Source: Asterochloris sp. CNOR1 (lineage: Eukaryota > Chlorophyta > Trebouxiophyceae > Trebouxiales > Trebouxiaceae). From it: a stretch of DNA of 64,000 bases. Below are positions 1 to 12,200 of the stretch, piece by piece. The stretch's first letter is position 1. Each line of letters opens with the position of its first letter. Position numbers and translations under genes: made by a program. The notes under the pieces are model-generated. The model was not told where the DNA came from and did no database searches. It saw only the letters and a list, made by a program, of their open reading frames with translations. The DNA is taken from NCBI GenBank assembly GCA_963969365.1, contig OZ017756.1:2108001-2172000 (forward strand), written 5' to 3'.

Positions 1-3000
1 CGTTTCAGCTCTCCGTAAAGCACGCGCACAGCGTGTGGGCAGCAGGCAAGCAAGACTGCACGCAGATTATGAGACACTACAGAGTAATAGAGCATAGTGT
101 CCAGACATGAGCTGCGTGTGCCCCCACCTGAGGACAGCCACAATGGCACGACCCAGCTCCCAGGACATCAGGTGCACCGCCGTGGAGCTGCAGGCAAAGC
201 TGCCTGCGCGCTGCAGCTCACGGCAGGCGGCCAGCAGCAGCATGAGCATGGCTGGCGAAGCTGCCGCTGGCAGGCTAAAGCGCATCTCCACTGCGCCACT
301 ACCCATGTCTGCTTCCTGCAGCAGAGGCAGCATGTGGGCGGTCAAGGGCTGCTGTGTATGACAGGTGAACTGTGAAGGGTGCATGGAAACGCAGCTGAGG
401 CCAGACGTGTCCCTCCTGCAGTTGCAGCCGCATGTGTGCAGTCAGAGCTGATGCACTGACAGATCTCTGGCAGGGTCTGGGGAAGCCACAGAGCAGCAGT
501 GTGCCGAAGGCTGTGGGTTGGGTGTTGACGATATAGGTGCTCCTGCAGCTGTGCGTTGGCCAACACAGGGGGTGGGAGCAGCTATTGTAAGTGTGGCTGG
601 GGTGTTGATGCAGCTGACACCAAAAAGCCAACAACCCATCATCTGTGGCTGAGATCTGGCGTGGCTCCACAAATGAAGCACTACAGGTGCGTAAAGCTGC
701 CATTCCTGCCTCACCTGCTGGACAACTGTCTCTGCCCATGTCTTGAGCACAGCAGTGGCTGAGAAGACAGGGTCCTTCCCCAGAGCAGCTGCCAGCTCCA
801 GCGACAGCCCTGCAGCGGCCCAGGTAGCCCACGTCTCGTAGCTGGCTGTGCTGACCTGCCTGCAAAGCAGCTGGGGCATGGCTGCAATGAGCATGAGCCT
901 GCTGCTTCTTCTGGAGAGCCGTGCACATGGCCATGCTTCACAGAAGTGGAAGTTGAGGTGCCCCATGCCTGGGAAGCCAGATACTATCAGTGCTGAAAGC
1001 ATGCAGATCCCAGTCTTCAGAGATGCAATGCTGCTCCTGGCAGACTGCACAGGCCGCTCCAGCACTCGCATGACAGCTTGGGCAGCATTGACTGACTGCC
1101 AGCACTGTGTGAAGTTTGCATACATCATCCTTGAACAAGCTGGTGCAAAACAAAGTGACGGGACACCTCTCCATGATCACCTGCACTTTGCCCGGAGTGC
1201 TGTGAGCTCCTTACTGTCGTGCTTTGCCCGGCGGCTGGATGGCCGGCCCAGCTGGGCCCCTGCAGCGCTGAAAATCTGCACAGCTGTGCTCTGCTGCGAC
1301 TGCCAAGCGTCCGGCGACGATAGCACCAGCTGTAGCGCGGGGCTGCTGCCCAGTATCTGGGCTACACTGCCTGCAGGCATGGTAAGGCTTGCTGAGCATA
1401 AGCACTGCAACAGCACCATGAGGCTAGATGTGTTGCCTGTTGACCCCAGACTGCATGGCAAACCCAGGCAACCAGCAGTGTTGTTTGCATTTCAACCTCA
1501 TGCACAGACTTGTGTTACCTGCAAATTACTTCAGGTGCACATGATGTTGGCTGCTTGTCAACCACAGCGCAGAGCAGTGCAATGCAGGCAGACTGAGCCC
1601 GTCTGCAGGTCCAGCAGCTCCCCTGATCCCAGCCTTGCACAGAAGCACATCTGGCTCAGCGCTCTGCACTGAGCCCTGCAAACACGACCAGCTGCCAAGC
1701 ATGTCAGATTCTGCAGCTGGAGCTGTAAGAACCCACTCAACAGCAGGGCCTGTTCAACAGCTGGGAGCCTCTCAGTCAGCAGGGCCTGCTAAACAGCTGA
1801 GGCACCACTAAACAGCAGGGCCTGCTCAGCAGCTGGGCAACTCACCAATCAGCAGAGCCTGCTCCACAGTGCCCGCCCCAGCCACATCGATGCCGGCCTC
1901 AGGCAGGCTCTCCAGCTGCTGCTGGAGGTGGGTCAGCACGGCATGAGCCATGGCTGAGGCATGCTCCAGAATGGAAGGCTCCAGAGCTGCTGCACGTTTG
2001 TGCATGGCACGATGAGTGCCTGGCTTGGAGGCAAGAGGGGGCATGTGCGCCTCTGCAGACGCTGAATGGTCCTGCAGAGGGGATGTTAGCACTACTTCAT
2101 AAACATAAAGGTTTTTGAACTGGTGTCCATCAGAAGAGAGCATCGAATACGCTTTGCCAAGCACTGGGACACTGCCATGTAGCGTTGATGCTACTGATAG
2201 CAAACGCTGTCATGTCAGTGTGGTACTTTTGAGCAGTCTTGCACAGGTGCGCAGCATCAGCCAAAGTCAAGGATTGTGTCCTGACGTGCTGACGTGCTGC
2301 CTGCCACTGGGCCCACAGGCTGTTGCAGCAGTGCGGTGCATTAACATGGATCAAGTCATGCTGACCTGCTGGCCTGCCAGGAGGGCAGCAGCCTGCAGGG
2401 CCTCCTGCAGTTGAGCGTCCACCCGGCCGTGCATGAGCTGTACCTCACTACGCCAGTCAGGGACCTCTGCCAGCTGCTGCCCTGTCGAGGCATCTGTAGA
2501 CTCAGCGCCCTGCACAGAGGCAAGCAGGCATGCTTCGCACAGACTGACTTGCAGCAGACAGCAAACTACGAGCAGCTGATGTTGGCTTCCCCTGAAGGCC
2601 TCACCATCCCTTGTGGCCGTGCTGCTTTGTATGTGTAGGAGCTGCTTCAGGCAGGGCTTCCCAGCATCACAGTTGCATGACCCGTCACTCGTTGCCAAAG
2701 CACCTCAGGTACAGTCACGCTCACCTCAGCTGCTGCACGGCGCCTTGTGCTGTAGCCCAGCTTCTGCCTCTTTCGGGCAGCTGGCCCCTCCAGCAGGGAT
2801 GGCTCTTCTGCATCGGCGCCCGGCCACTGCTGGGCCTGGAAGGCTCCAGGGGCGGCTGGCTCTGCCTTTGCCGCGTAGCTCAGTGCTGCTGTCAGGGGCT
2901 CAGCAAAGCCCTCTGCAATGCGCAAGAAGACGCCGGCCAGGATGCGCCTGGCTTGCTGCAGTGAGGAGTACATGTCAGCGTGTGAGAACATCTAGGTGTG

Positions 3001-6000
3001 AGTCCTGCCACAGATGCCGTTGTGACCGGGTACGAGTATGCCATTGTGTGGTGCTGCACCTAACAAAGCCACACCCAGCGTGTCAGCTGGGATCTGTTGA
3101 CCTCTGCTCCAAGCAATGCCTGCTTCCAGAGACTCAGGTGTGCACTTCAATGCTGACGAACATGTTGCTCTGCCAGTGACGCTGGCAAGCTGTGGGACAT
3201 GTCAGCCTGACAAATGATGCTGGGACGACCTTACATCTCCAAACCTGAACTGGCTCCCTGTCTAGCGCACATTCATGCACCCAGTCACAAGTTGAGAGGT
3301 TGGGCTGCATCACCTGCAGGAAGGCTGCCTCGTACAGCTGGTCCCAGGGGTCGACCTGCTTGGCCAGCACCCAGTCGCACACCCCCTCCCAGGTGTCTGG
3401 CAGGCCAGCAACCTCTGCAGCAAGGGCCACAAAGGGGGCGAGAGGAGTGCCCCTGGGTGGTGTTGTTGGGGCAAGCTGGGACGCAGTGCCTGCAGCAGCA
3501 ACGAGACCAGATGGTTGTTGGCTGCCATGGCCTGCAGATGCTAAGGACGGCAGCCGCTGCCGAAGAATCTGTCATACATGACAAGTATGCCTGGAGCATC
3601 GCTCCAGTCTGATGCAGCAAGCCTGCTCTTTGCACCTCCAGCATGGTGCTGAAGCAGGAAATCCTTTGCTGTCTTGTGACACTATGCACTGCTCAGCCTG
3701 TCTGTGCCCAGCTAGGTCATGCCTTGGGGGTGCTGAATTGAGTACAGGGCTTTGCAGCTGAGGCCATCAACATCCTCCGGCCCACCTTGATGCTCTGGTG
3801 CCCATACAGCCAGCCCCTGCGCAACAGCCATTTCTACCGCAGCAAAGACCTTGGCTTCACTGCAGGATGTCATCAGGCCTGCGCCCTGCTGCCCAAGGGC
3901 TGCCTCCACCTGCTTCAGCCACCTTGTGCAGGCGGCACCCACTTCTGACTGAGACAGGGCTGCCAGCGCTGCACGCGCCTGTGTCACCACACCCTGCAGG
4001 CAAAACCCCTAGTTAGCAACACTAAGGCGCTGTGCAGCCTTTGTTGACAGCTTGAGCCCCAATGTGGTGGCTGGCTCAATGAAAAGCTGTGCCATGACTG
4101 AACTTACACTTGAGTGCAGGGACCTCATGGACATCTGAAGCTGTGGAGCTACATGCAACTGCAGGGAAGCCCTCGCAGGAATCTGCGACCTCAGACTCAT
4201 GGTGAGCACTGTCAGGCAACTAACTCAGGCACATTTCTGGCAGCAATTATAACGATGAAATCATGATTGTTACCTGCCAGGCCTGGAGCTCCGTCTGAGC
4301 CTGCTGTTGTCCAGGCAGTGGGCCAAACAGCAGCTCGCTGGCCACGCTGCTGTCAGTCGCCTTCCTGCTCAGCACAGGCTCCCCTGACCCCATGGGCGGG
4401 CTGAGAAACAGCTGACCCACCTGGAAGATGGCGTCCTGCAACGTGCAGACCAAGCCCATTATTCAGGCAGGCTGCAGTATCTACACATGACCCAACTGTT
4501 GAAGACCATGCTGCACAGACTGAATCCTGTTGTCCTGCTCAGGGTGCTCAGGAACATTGTGTTGCAGAGCACAGCACACAGCACATGTAGCACAGGCCCA
4601 GGGAGCATCTGCCATGCACAATGAGCATGCAGCACAGGCGCAGGGCAACCACTGCTCAGGGTCCTCAAGCACACAATGCTGCAGACCACAGCAAGGGTCT
4701 GCTGCCTGCTCATCAGCCACCCAGGTGCTGTAAAAATTATCATCTGATGACAGCTATGTGGCCAGCACCTGCTGCATGGTCGCAGCACCGCAGGCACTGT
4801 TACCTGGACAGCATTGCCAAAGCTGGTCAGCTCCTGGCTGATGCTGCTTGCTGACAGGGACCCCTTGCCTGCCGCTGCCAGGGATGTCTGCGCCCACCCC
4901 AGCCTGGCATCCAGGTACAGCTGGAGAGCCTGCAGCACAGGAGCAGTGAACAATTCATGGGGGGGCCTGACAGACAGGTGGCAGTAGAAGCCGTGAACCT
5001 GTAGTTTGAGGTTGTGCGGGATGTTGGCGCCTGAAGGCAACAGCCAGGTCCCTGACATTCACAAGGCTGCGGCCTTCTGAGGGTTTGAATCACTGAGAGG
5101 AGTGGGGCAGCTGGGAGGACATCTGTGGTTCTCACAAACCCAGGCTCCGTGCAGTACTGCTGAGTGGCATGTAGCTGTGTCAGCATCGCCGCAGAGGGGT
5201 GCGTCCAGGTCTAAAGAGCACCCAACTCTGGCAGGGCACTGCCAGCAAGCTAGAACCACCTGTGACAGCGCATCTGAAGGCAGCTGTCATGTAGCCATGA
5301 GCAAAGCACACCTGCTTGGATGAGTGGCCTTGCAGAAAGGCACAGGCAGCTACAGCCGCTGCTGCATCCTCAAGGGCCAGGCGGGCACCTGTGGAGAGGC
5401 GCTGCGTGGCTTGCTCAATAATCTGCTGCCTGCACAGCACAGTCACCCTCTCATACCCAATAGGCTTGGCATTCTGTTGTGTTTGCTGTGTTATTTCTTA
5501 TCTAGGTAACATGAAGACAACACCCTATCCATACCTACATATCTGTAACAAGTACCATGCACAGTCAGTGAGTACCATGCACAGTCTCTGGGCTCACTCA
5601 GACTGCGCACACTCCCTTGGGGTGGTCCCAATTCTTTGCAAGGCAAAGTGATAGGAGCCTGGACATGTTACACAGAGGCGCACGCATGTGAGAGAGTGGA
5701 CAGGGACTGTGATGCAACACAGCAGCGACATCCTGAAAGCATGTTGCTGGCTACACCAGTCTGCACGAGTCGCCAGCATTCAGGGCTGTTCAGCTGTGTG
5801 CGGGGCCGCCCGCATGTAGATCTGCACAGCAGGTCACTTCTGCTGCAGCAGGGGCAACCTAGTGGCCTGCTTACTGACTAACAACCCCACAGGAGGCCGG
5901 CCAACCCCACAGGAGGCCAGCATGAGGACTTGCTCCCCAGTGCGCAAGGCGCTCACCTGAACATCTGCACGGCAGGCCACTGCTGCTGCAACAGTGGGAA

Positions 6001-7250
6001 TCTGGCAGCCACCTCCTCCCGCCCTGGCCCCTCCAGTGCCTGATGCACCTGCTCAGCGCGCAGGTAGCGGTGGGCAGCCTCCAGAAAGTCGCCCACATCC
6101 AGGCAGCCCCAAATGACCTCAGGGGTGTCCAGCAGATACTTGACTCGACTGCCCACAGCTGCGAGGGCAACAGGAGGTGTCAGCTCGCAGGGCAGGCACA
6201 ACAACGATTGAGGTGGTGAGGGCCATGGCAGTTCCTGCTTGATGTGACCACCGGGAGGCGGATGAGTACTTGAATCGAACCCACTACAGCAGCAGAGGCA
6301 GCAGGAGGCGTCTCAGCAACCATTGAAGGATGAGTGAGATGTGCTCGACGAGACAGCCAAAAGCTGCAGGTCCACAGCAACAAAGCCATAAATCATGAGG
6401 CCAAGGACATGATACAGCGTCCCTTGTCCTGTGCAACCCACCATACAGCTGCTCCTTGGAAGGGCCCCTGAGGGACGAGTCCTGCCCTGTTGTGCTGTGG
6501 CTGTTGACGCGGGCCGCTAGCTTGGCCAGGTCACCCTGCAGCAGAGGCATTGGCACATATGTGTTTGAGAAGCCAGCGGGGACACTATGATAAGAGCTTG
6601 CCCTGTGCTGAGTCTGCAGATGGCAGAGCACTGCCAGACGTCTTGAACAAGAGCCAGCAGGCATGCCACTGATGATGATGTGTGTACTGCAGGACGTGCT
6701 CTGAGCTGGGGCGTGTCTTTCGCACATCGGGACATGGTCACAGTCTGCTGTGGCACCAATGGTGCCTCTTTGCCTCAGCTGAGATGTCTTTTGAGCATTG
6801 CAAGCCCCACAGAACTGCTTGGCCAGCAGTGGGTCCTGTACAGCTTGCCTGCACTGTGGAGACATGGTCCACCACTTTCTGGCAGCTCTGGACCATGCTG
6901 AGGATAGTGTCTGCGCTGGAAATGAGATCCCTGCAGCCAGAGCATGGCATCAGCAGCCTACAGCCATGCAGACCTGCCCTGTCTCACCAAAGGGTGAGCT
7001 GAACAACTTTTACTGTGCATTGCCTGCCTATAGGATCCTCCCACCAGCTGGCGCAGCTGCCTCTTCTTGTCCTCAATATCTGATCTGGTCCTTGCCTCTA
7101 TCTGCACACGTCAAAGCCCCAATCAGAGCCTTTCTGCAAGTTCTGTGATGCTTTGGCAGGTGTTCAAAGTACCTCTCTGATCTCCACAACGCTCCGGGCC
7201 TCAAACAATGCCTCTGCATTGCGCGCGGCATCGCTCATGCTGCCTTGCAT
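1..7250 (-). CDS. COG1: Conserved oligomeric Golgi complex subunit 1 (COG1), 3' end outside window
   Basis: COG1 is a lobe-A subunit of the COG tether for retrograde vesicles at the Golgi. The ATG at 7248-7250 opens exon 1 (7173-7250), which carries the family's N-terminal block ending VVEIRE. Exon 2 (7028-7101) reads IEARTRSDIEDKKRQLRQLV and exon 3 (6849-6930) reads DLISSADTILSMVQSC; together they match the COG1 N-terminal Vps51-like helices. Exon 5957-6158 holds SRVKYLLDTPEVIWGCLD, a hallmark COG1 stretch. Later matches are the RQQIIEQATQRLSTGARLAL exon near 5.3-5.4 kb, IFQVGQLFLSPP near 4.4 kb, WEGVCDWVLAKQVDPWDQLY near 3.3-3.4 kb, and exon 128-315 with RFSLPAAASPAMLMLLLAAC, a C-terminal block. 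The stop lies beyond base 1. Many middle exon borders are unresolved. Two introns, after exons 2 and 3, appear to use GC donors. It is divergent from the GNAT gene, with 151 bp between start codons. Family identity is seen in sequence; function is by homology. Confidence 0.9.
1739..1865. repeat. Tandem copies of a COG1 5' splice junction
   Basis: About four degenerate units of 35-40 bp share the core cagcagggcctgct followed by a cagctg-like segment. The leftmost-transcribed unit coincides with the end of a COG1 exon and its donor near 1846-1850; the other units lie in the following intron. Confidence 0.75.
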
Positions 7251-7401
7251 GCTAATCAGCTGGGGATCTGTAGGCCTGTCCTAGCTGATAAGCGGTCACA
7301 ACAAGACTATCTGCATGGTAGCCCCAGGGGAAGCAAGCCTGCCTGATAATGTAACATTTCCTTTGCTCGAATACAAGTGGCCAGGCTGAACTGCATCTCA
7401 A
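7251..7401. promoter_or_regulatory. Short divergent upstream region between COG1 and the GNAT gene
   Basis: 151 bp separate the COG1 start codon (minus) from the proposed GNAT start codon (plus). No TATA box or other motif is recognised. A shared bidirectional promoter is inferred only from the layout. Confidence 0.35.
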
Positions 7402-9163
7402 ATGCCGGTGTGCACCCCATTGCGGACGACAGCCAGAGCTCTGCTCAGCCTGCCTGCAGCAGAGCCCTTGCATTTTCAGGGGCAGGCGTTGAGCTGGCAC
7501 CGCAGCCTGATCACCGTTGAGACTGCCCAAAAAAAGCGCAGGAGCTGCTTGCACCAGTTCTGTAGTGCTACAGCTGACCAGGCTGTTTCAGAGCGCCCCA
7601 CCTCTCCAAATGCAGCAGAAGATGTTGTGACTGTGAGAGTAGCGCAGGGGCAGCATGAGGTTGAGCAGGCAGCTGTGCTCCGTGCCGATGCATACTATGA
7701 GGTGATTCAGCCCAGCAAGCTTTAGCAAGAAACATGTCTGAAATGTGCTTGTTTGTTGACCCAGCCCCTTTGGCTGCCACAGGCAATGCCTCAGCCTGCC
7801 AGGGAGCAGGCCCGTCTCCACAGACAAGCACAGGCATGTGCCTTTGCAGCCCTGCTGGCTTATCCACAGCATGTCCCCTTTTGGCACATTGATGGATTTC
7901 AGCAGGCATCAGCAAAGCCATCGCGCTCCATGCAGTGCAGGAACAGCCCTACACGCGATACGTGAGCTCTTTCAAAAAGCAGCTGGCCACCAGCTTTGCG
8001 CAGCAGATAGCAAGAGACATGCGCATTTGCAGACCAGGTGTTGCTCCCCAGGTCAGCTTTGCCGTGCCCCACGGCAAAACAAGCACTTGTTGCATATACA
8101 AGCCTCATTATGCCCTTTAGAGGGAGCCATATACTAGCTAGTAGCCACTGCCCTGCCTGGCACATGTGCCATGCACAGCAGAGCTGCCCAGTTGCTCCCG
8201 TTGATACATGAACTGCTCATTTCCTGTGCAGGCGGCATGCATGGTGGCAGTGGACACGGCAGCTGACAGGGTCCTTGCCACTCTAGACATCAGGCCGCCA
8301 TGCTGCATGACTGGCCAGCCAGTGAAGGGTGTGCCAGAGGTGAGCTCGTGCAGCATGCTAAACCTTGACAACTAGTCCTTGCATGCAGCCAGCACACAAG
8401 TGCAGCAGCTGAAGGCAGCATGGTCTGCCAGCAGAGGCAGCAGGCTGTTCCAGCAGCATGTAGCAGACGCCTCATGCAACGCAAGCCGGCGCAGGTTGCC
8501 ATGCGTACCATGCAGGGCAGCCCTTGATCTGCAGATGCGTGCTCCTGCAGGGGGAGGATCATGCTGCCTATGTCGTCAATGTCGCTGTCAATGCTCAGAC
8601 GAGGGGCCAGGGCATCGGATTTCAGCTGCTTCTGGGCGCTGCTGAATTTGCAGCGCAGCACTGGCAGGCCCAGCAGATGTACACGCAGGTTGAGAACTGG
8701 AATGAGGTGGGTGGATGTCTGTAAAGCTTGAGACATACAAGTGCATCAGCTCAAACATCTGTTTGATGTGGGCTTGGGCTTGCTCCAGCAGCATCAGCGC
8801 GAACAGGTGGCTCAGTGTGCAAGCCTGCGGCCCCTTGCTGTCATGGTGCGTTTCCACTTTGGGCGCATTTGAACAGGATGCGCCTTGCCCAACAGGTGGC
8901 CTGTATGCAAAACGTGGCAACTGGTGCCTGGCCCATCCTGCAGGCTGCAATAGGTCTGTACAGCAAGTGTGGCTTTAAAGATGTCACGGAACAGCTTGCA
9001 CCCAGCATGGATGGCCCAACTCAGCTCAAACTAGGTGAGCTGCCTCATTGTCGCTGCAGGCTGCCTCAAGCAAGGCGCAGAGATGATTCCCGCTGTCATG
9101 CTCTGGCCTGCAGGTCAAGTCAGATTACTCAAGGCCAAGCTGCCACTCTCGTGCCAGATTTGA
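7402..9163 (+). CDS. GNAT-family N-acetyltransferase, probably plastid-targeted
   Basis: Probable acetyl-CoA-dependent N-acetyltransferase; substrate unknown. Proposed exons are 7402-7701, 7941-8051, 8232-8339, 8551-8706, 8944-9034 and 9114-9163, with phases that fit throughout. The first ~60 residues are rich in Arg, Ser, Ala and Leu and poor in acids, like a plastid transit peptide. VTVRVAQGQHEVEQAAVLRA and EQPYTRYVSSFKKQLATSFA form the N-terminal part of the fold. Exon 4 has VVNVAVNAQTRGQGIGFQLL, in which RGQGIG is the acetyl-CoA pyrophosphate-binding motif A (R/Q-x-x-G-x-G/A). Exon 5 has LYSKCGFKDV, the usual late GNAT strand. This arrangement resembles plant plastid GNATs that combine Lys- and N-terminal acetylation. 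The last intron (79 nt) is a choice: reading through instead gives a longer tail ending at 9195. It converges on CAP-D3. Confidence 0.87.
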
Positions 9164-9272
9164 CTGCATACAAGTTGCATAGTTTACTGACATGAATTTG
9201 TTTCAATCAAGCATACCAAATTGGTCATTGATTGTCTCATTGCTGACTGTCCCGCTTGCTGCCTGCTCAATA
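9164..9272. other. Convergent gap between GNAT and CAP-D3
   Basis: 109 bp between the two stop codons; both 3' UTRs must overlap or be very short. No poly(A) signal is confidently identified. Confidence 0.5.
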
Positions 9273-12200
9273 TCAAGCAGCTGCTTTCTGCCCTCGCTTG
9301 CGCTTTGGCTTCTTGGTATTATTTTTGTCAGAAGTTGAACTGGCCAGCTTGGACAGAGGCTCTGTCTTGACGACAGTGTCTGCCGGAATGGGCCACTTTG
9401 CTTTGGGCTCTGCCTGCCTGAAGGGGCTCTGCAGCTGCACATCTGCCGGTCTGTTGTTGCTGTCCAGATTCTCATCTCTTTCAGCTGCTGCCTTATCTGT
9501 GGAACCTGCACAAAGGAGCACTTGGGGAACAGTCCACATCTCTGGGAAGAGCAAATTGCAGGAAGCTGGCTTTTGCAGAAGTCCGACAAGAAAACATCAC
9601 ACACCCAGCTTTACTATAGCTCGGGCGGTGGTGGCAGGCTCACCTGACTGGGTGTGCTGGCGCCTAGGCCTGATGCGGGGCACTGAAGACATTGCCAGGG
9701 CTTCAGCGAGGCCACTGTCACCAGCCTGCACCATGCAGTGTCAGCAGTAAAGCCTTTTTGTCACACTGTAACGTAGTGAAGGGCATTAGACTCAATGGCA
9801 GCAGGGCTCCGCCTGGCTGCTGGGGAAGCAGTCAAGCTCCTCATGCCTGTCACGCCGAGCCCTCACCGAGCTTGCCTGACCGCCTGGGCCTGGCATCCGC
9901 CCAGGGGTTGCCAGCAGTGCAGCCCTGGATCCAGACACCCGTTGGCTGCTCCCTGGCGCCTGCCTCAAGTCGCTGCCATTAGCCGGTCCCAGCGACCTGC
10001 GAGCCGGGCCGCCCCCAGGGGTCAGCTGGTCACTGCGGGCCACCGCCTTGTGGGGAGTCGCGGCTGCCTGTGCTGGCTGGCAAGGGCCGGCGCCTGCTCC
10101 TGCCAGGCTGCTGGAAGGTGCTGCATGGCTGGGGTGGAAGCGGGACTTGCGCTGCTGGGCTGCCAGCACCTTGGCAGCCATGGGCGAGTCTGGAGTGGAT
10201 CCTGCAGGTAACTGCCCTGCACAGGCACTTGCCAAAGTCACCTCAAGAGGCCACTGGAAGGCCAGTCTGACAAAGTGCTCCCTCTGCTGCAGGGTGCTGT
10301 CTGCTGCCTGAGTCCAGGTGCTGGGTGTGGGCCGGCCTTGCGAGGAACAGAGAGACACAGCGGCAGCCCCAGGCATGACTGAGCCCAACACGGGAGCCTG
10401 TGCTGTATACATGACCCAGGCATGAGCAGGCCCGACGGCGACCTGCCCCATCTGCCCCGCTGCTCTCTGGGCCTGCTCCCGCCGCCCGACCTCCTCTGCT
10501 GAGCTGCTGGCTGCCTCACCCCAGGAGGCCCGCATCACCGGAGCCCGAACTCACAGAGTCTGTTGCACAGGTCCTTACCTGGCCTGCTGCCCCCCTGTCG
10601 CCTGTCCGTCCTTGGCTGCGCACTCTGCTGAGCCGGCTGCCCCGACATTGAGGGCCCCTCAGAGCTCTGGGCAGCTGGTCCCTGCCCTGAGGGGCCTGCA
10701 CCCACGCCGCCCCCTCCTGGCGCACAGGGCTGCCCGGCAGCAGTTGCCGCCGCCCTCTGCTCGTCCTGGCGCAGGTCGTACATGATCTCGCGTGCCAGCT
10801 GCTTGTCTGCCACCAGGATGTCCTCAATCTGCAGGAGGGTGAGTGCAGTGCTGTCAGACACAGCAGGGTTGAGGTGGGTGCTGTGGCACGAGCACAGAGA
10901 CGCAGGTTGCTGCCACTCCTGGACCAGTGGCCCAGCCCTGCTCAGCCATTGGCCCACCCATCAGGGCCTAAACTCCTTGAGCAGCATGCACGTGGCTTTG
11001 GTATTTCCCAGCCAGCCATGCTTCTGGTTTGTGGCTACTGGCCTGCGTTTGGGGCTTGTTGTTATAACGCAACAGGCAGCCGGCTGCCAGCAGGTCCTTT
11101 TAACACTCTGACATTGTGCACACTTTGACCTTGGCGAGACCTGTCCATCCAGCGCCTGCTTTGGCTGCCCAGTGGACCCCAGGAGTCGCCCAAATGGCCC
11201 AATATGCGCTTGCCAGCAGCCCACTAAGCTGTCTTTGACTTCTGCATGCGTGCACTCCACGCTCACCTCATGCTTGTAGTCCTTGAGCAGCATGCGAATA
11301 GCTGCCAGCAGGTCCCTCAGCAGCCAGTGCTGCTGCCCCTCCAGCGCCCTCTTCAGCTCGATGAGCACCGGGACCACCCCCTCCACCAGGTGCTTCTTCA
11401 TCATTGCACTGACCTGCAGGCAGCGGAGGAGGGAGCTGACTGCTGCAGCTGCATGATGATAGCTGTCGGGGGCCAGACCGATCAGGGAAGCGGGGGGAAA
11501 GGGGGTGGAGGTGATATGTGTATGACCTGTTCTGCCAGGACAGGCAGGTGGGGGGAACCTCAAGGCTACCGCAGCACACTGACATGCTGGCGCTGACACA
11601 CCTCCATGGCTGAGTTTCTTGCAGGGTTTGCAATCGCTGCAGCTAATGGGGACTGTCTGCTGCACGGCTTCTTGAGGTGTGCAGGGAAGCATCAGGGAGA
11701 TGACGCCCCCATCTGTAATCATGCCGTGAAGGGCTCACCAAGCGGCCCTTGGCTGCGCTGACCACAGCTGCAGCATCTTCCTCGTCCCCAGCGTGCTTGG
11801 CGGCCGCCGCAACCTGCACGCGCACAGCGGAACACTGGTGAGCAGAGACACATGACATGCGCTCCTGCCCCACAAAGGAGGGACACTGCAGCTTGAGTGC
11901 AGTGCAGCAGGGCCAGACTGGACGACAGAAGGTGCTCGGCAGACCTTCATCGAGTGTTTTGACATAACTCCTCCCACGACACGTCAGGCAGCGCAGTACA
12001 TCAAGCAGCTGCTCCTCACAGAAGCCCAGCTGGAACTTACAGCAGGCCAGCCATCATGCAAAGGGGATAGGTTAACTCGACGTGCTCTCACCTCTGTTGC
12101 ACAACAGGACAGATAGCGCAGTGCATCGCTCGGCACGCCTTGCAGGCGCTCAGCTGGAGCTGGAAACAGGATGACAAGAGCTCACCTTGATCTCGCGGCA

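Noticed and set aside
9035-9059. 25-nt intron in the GNAT gene
   Set aside because: Too short for spliceosomal removal; the 79-nt alternative (9035-9113) keeps the same frame and the same stop.
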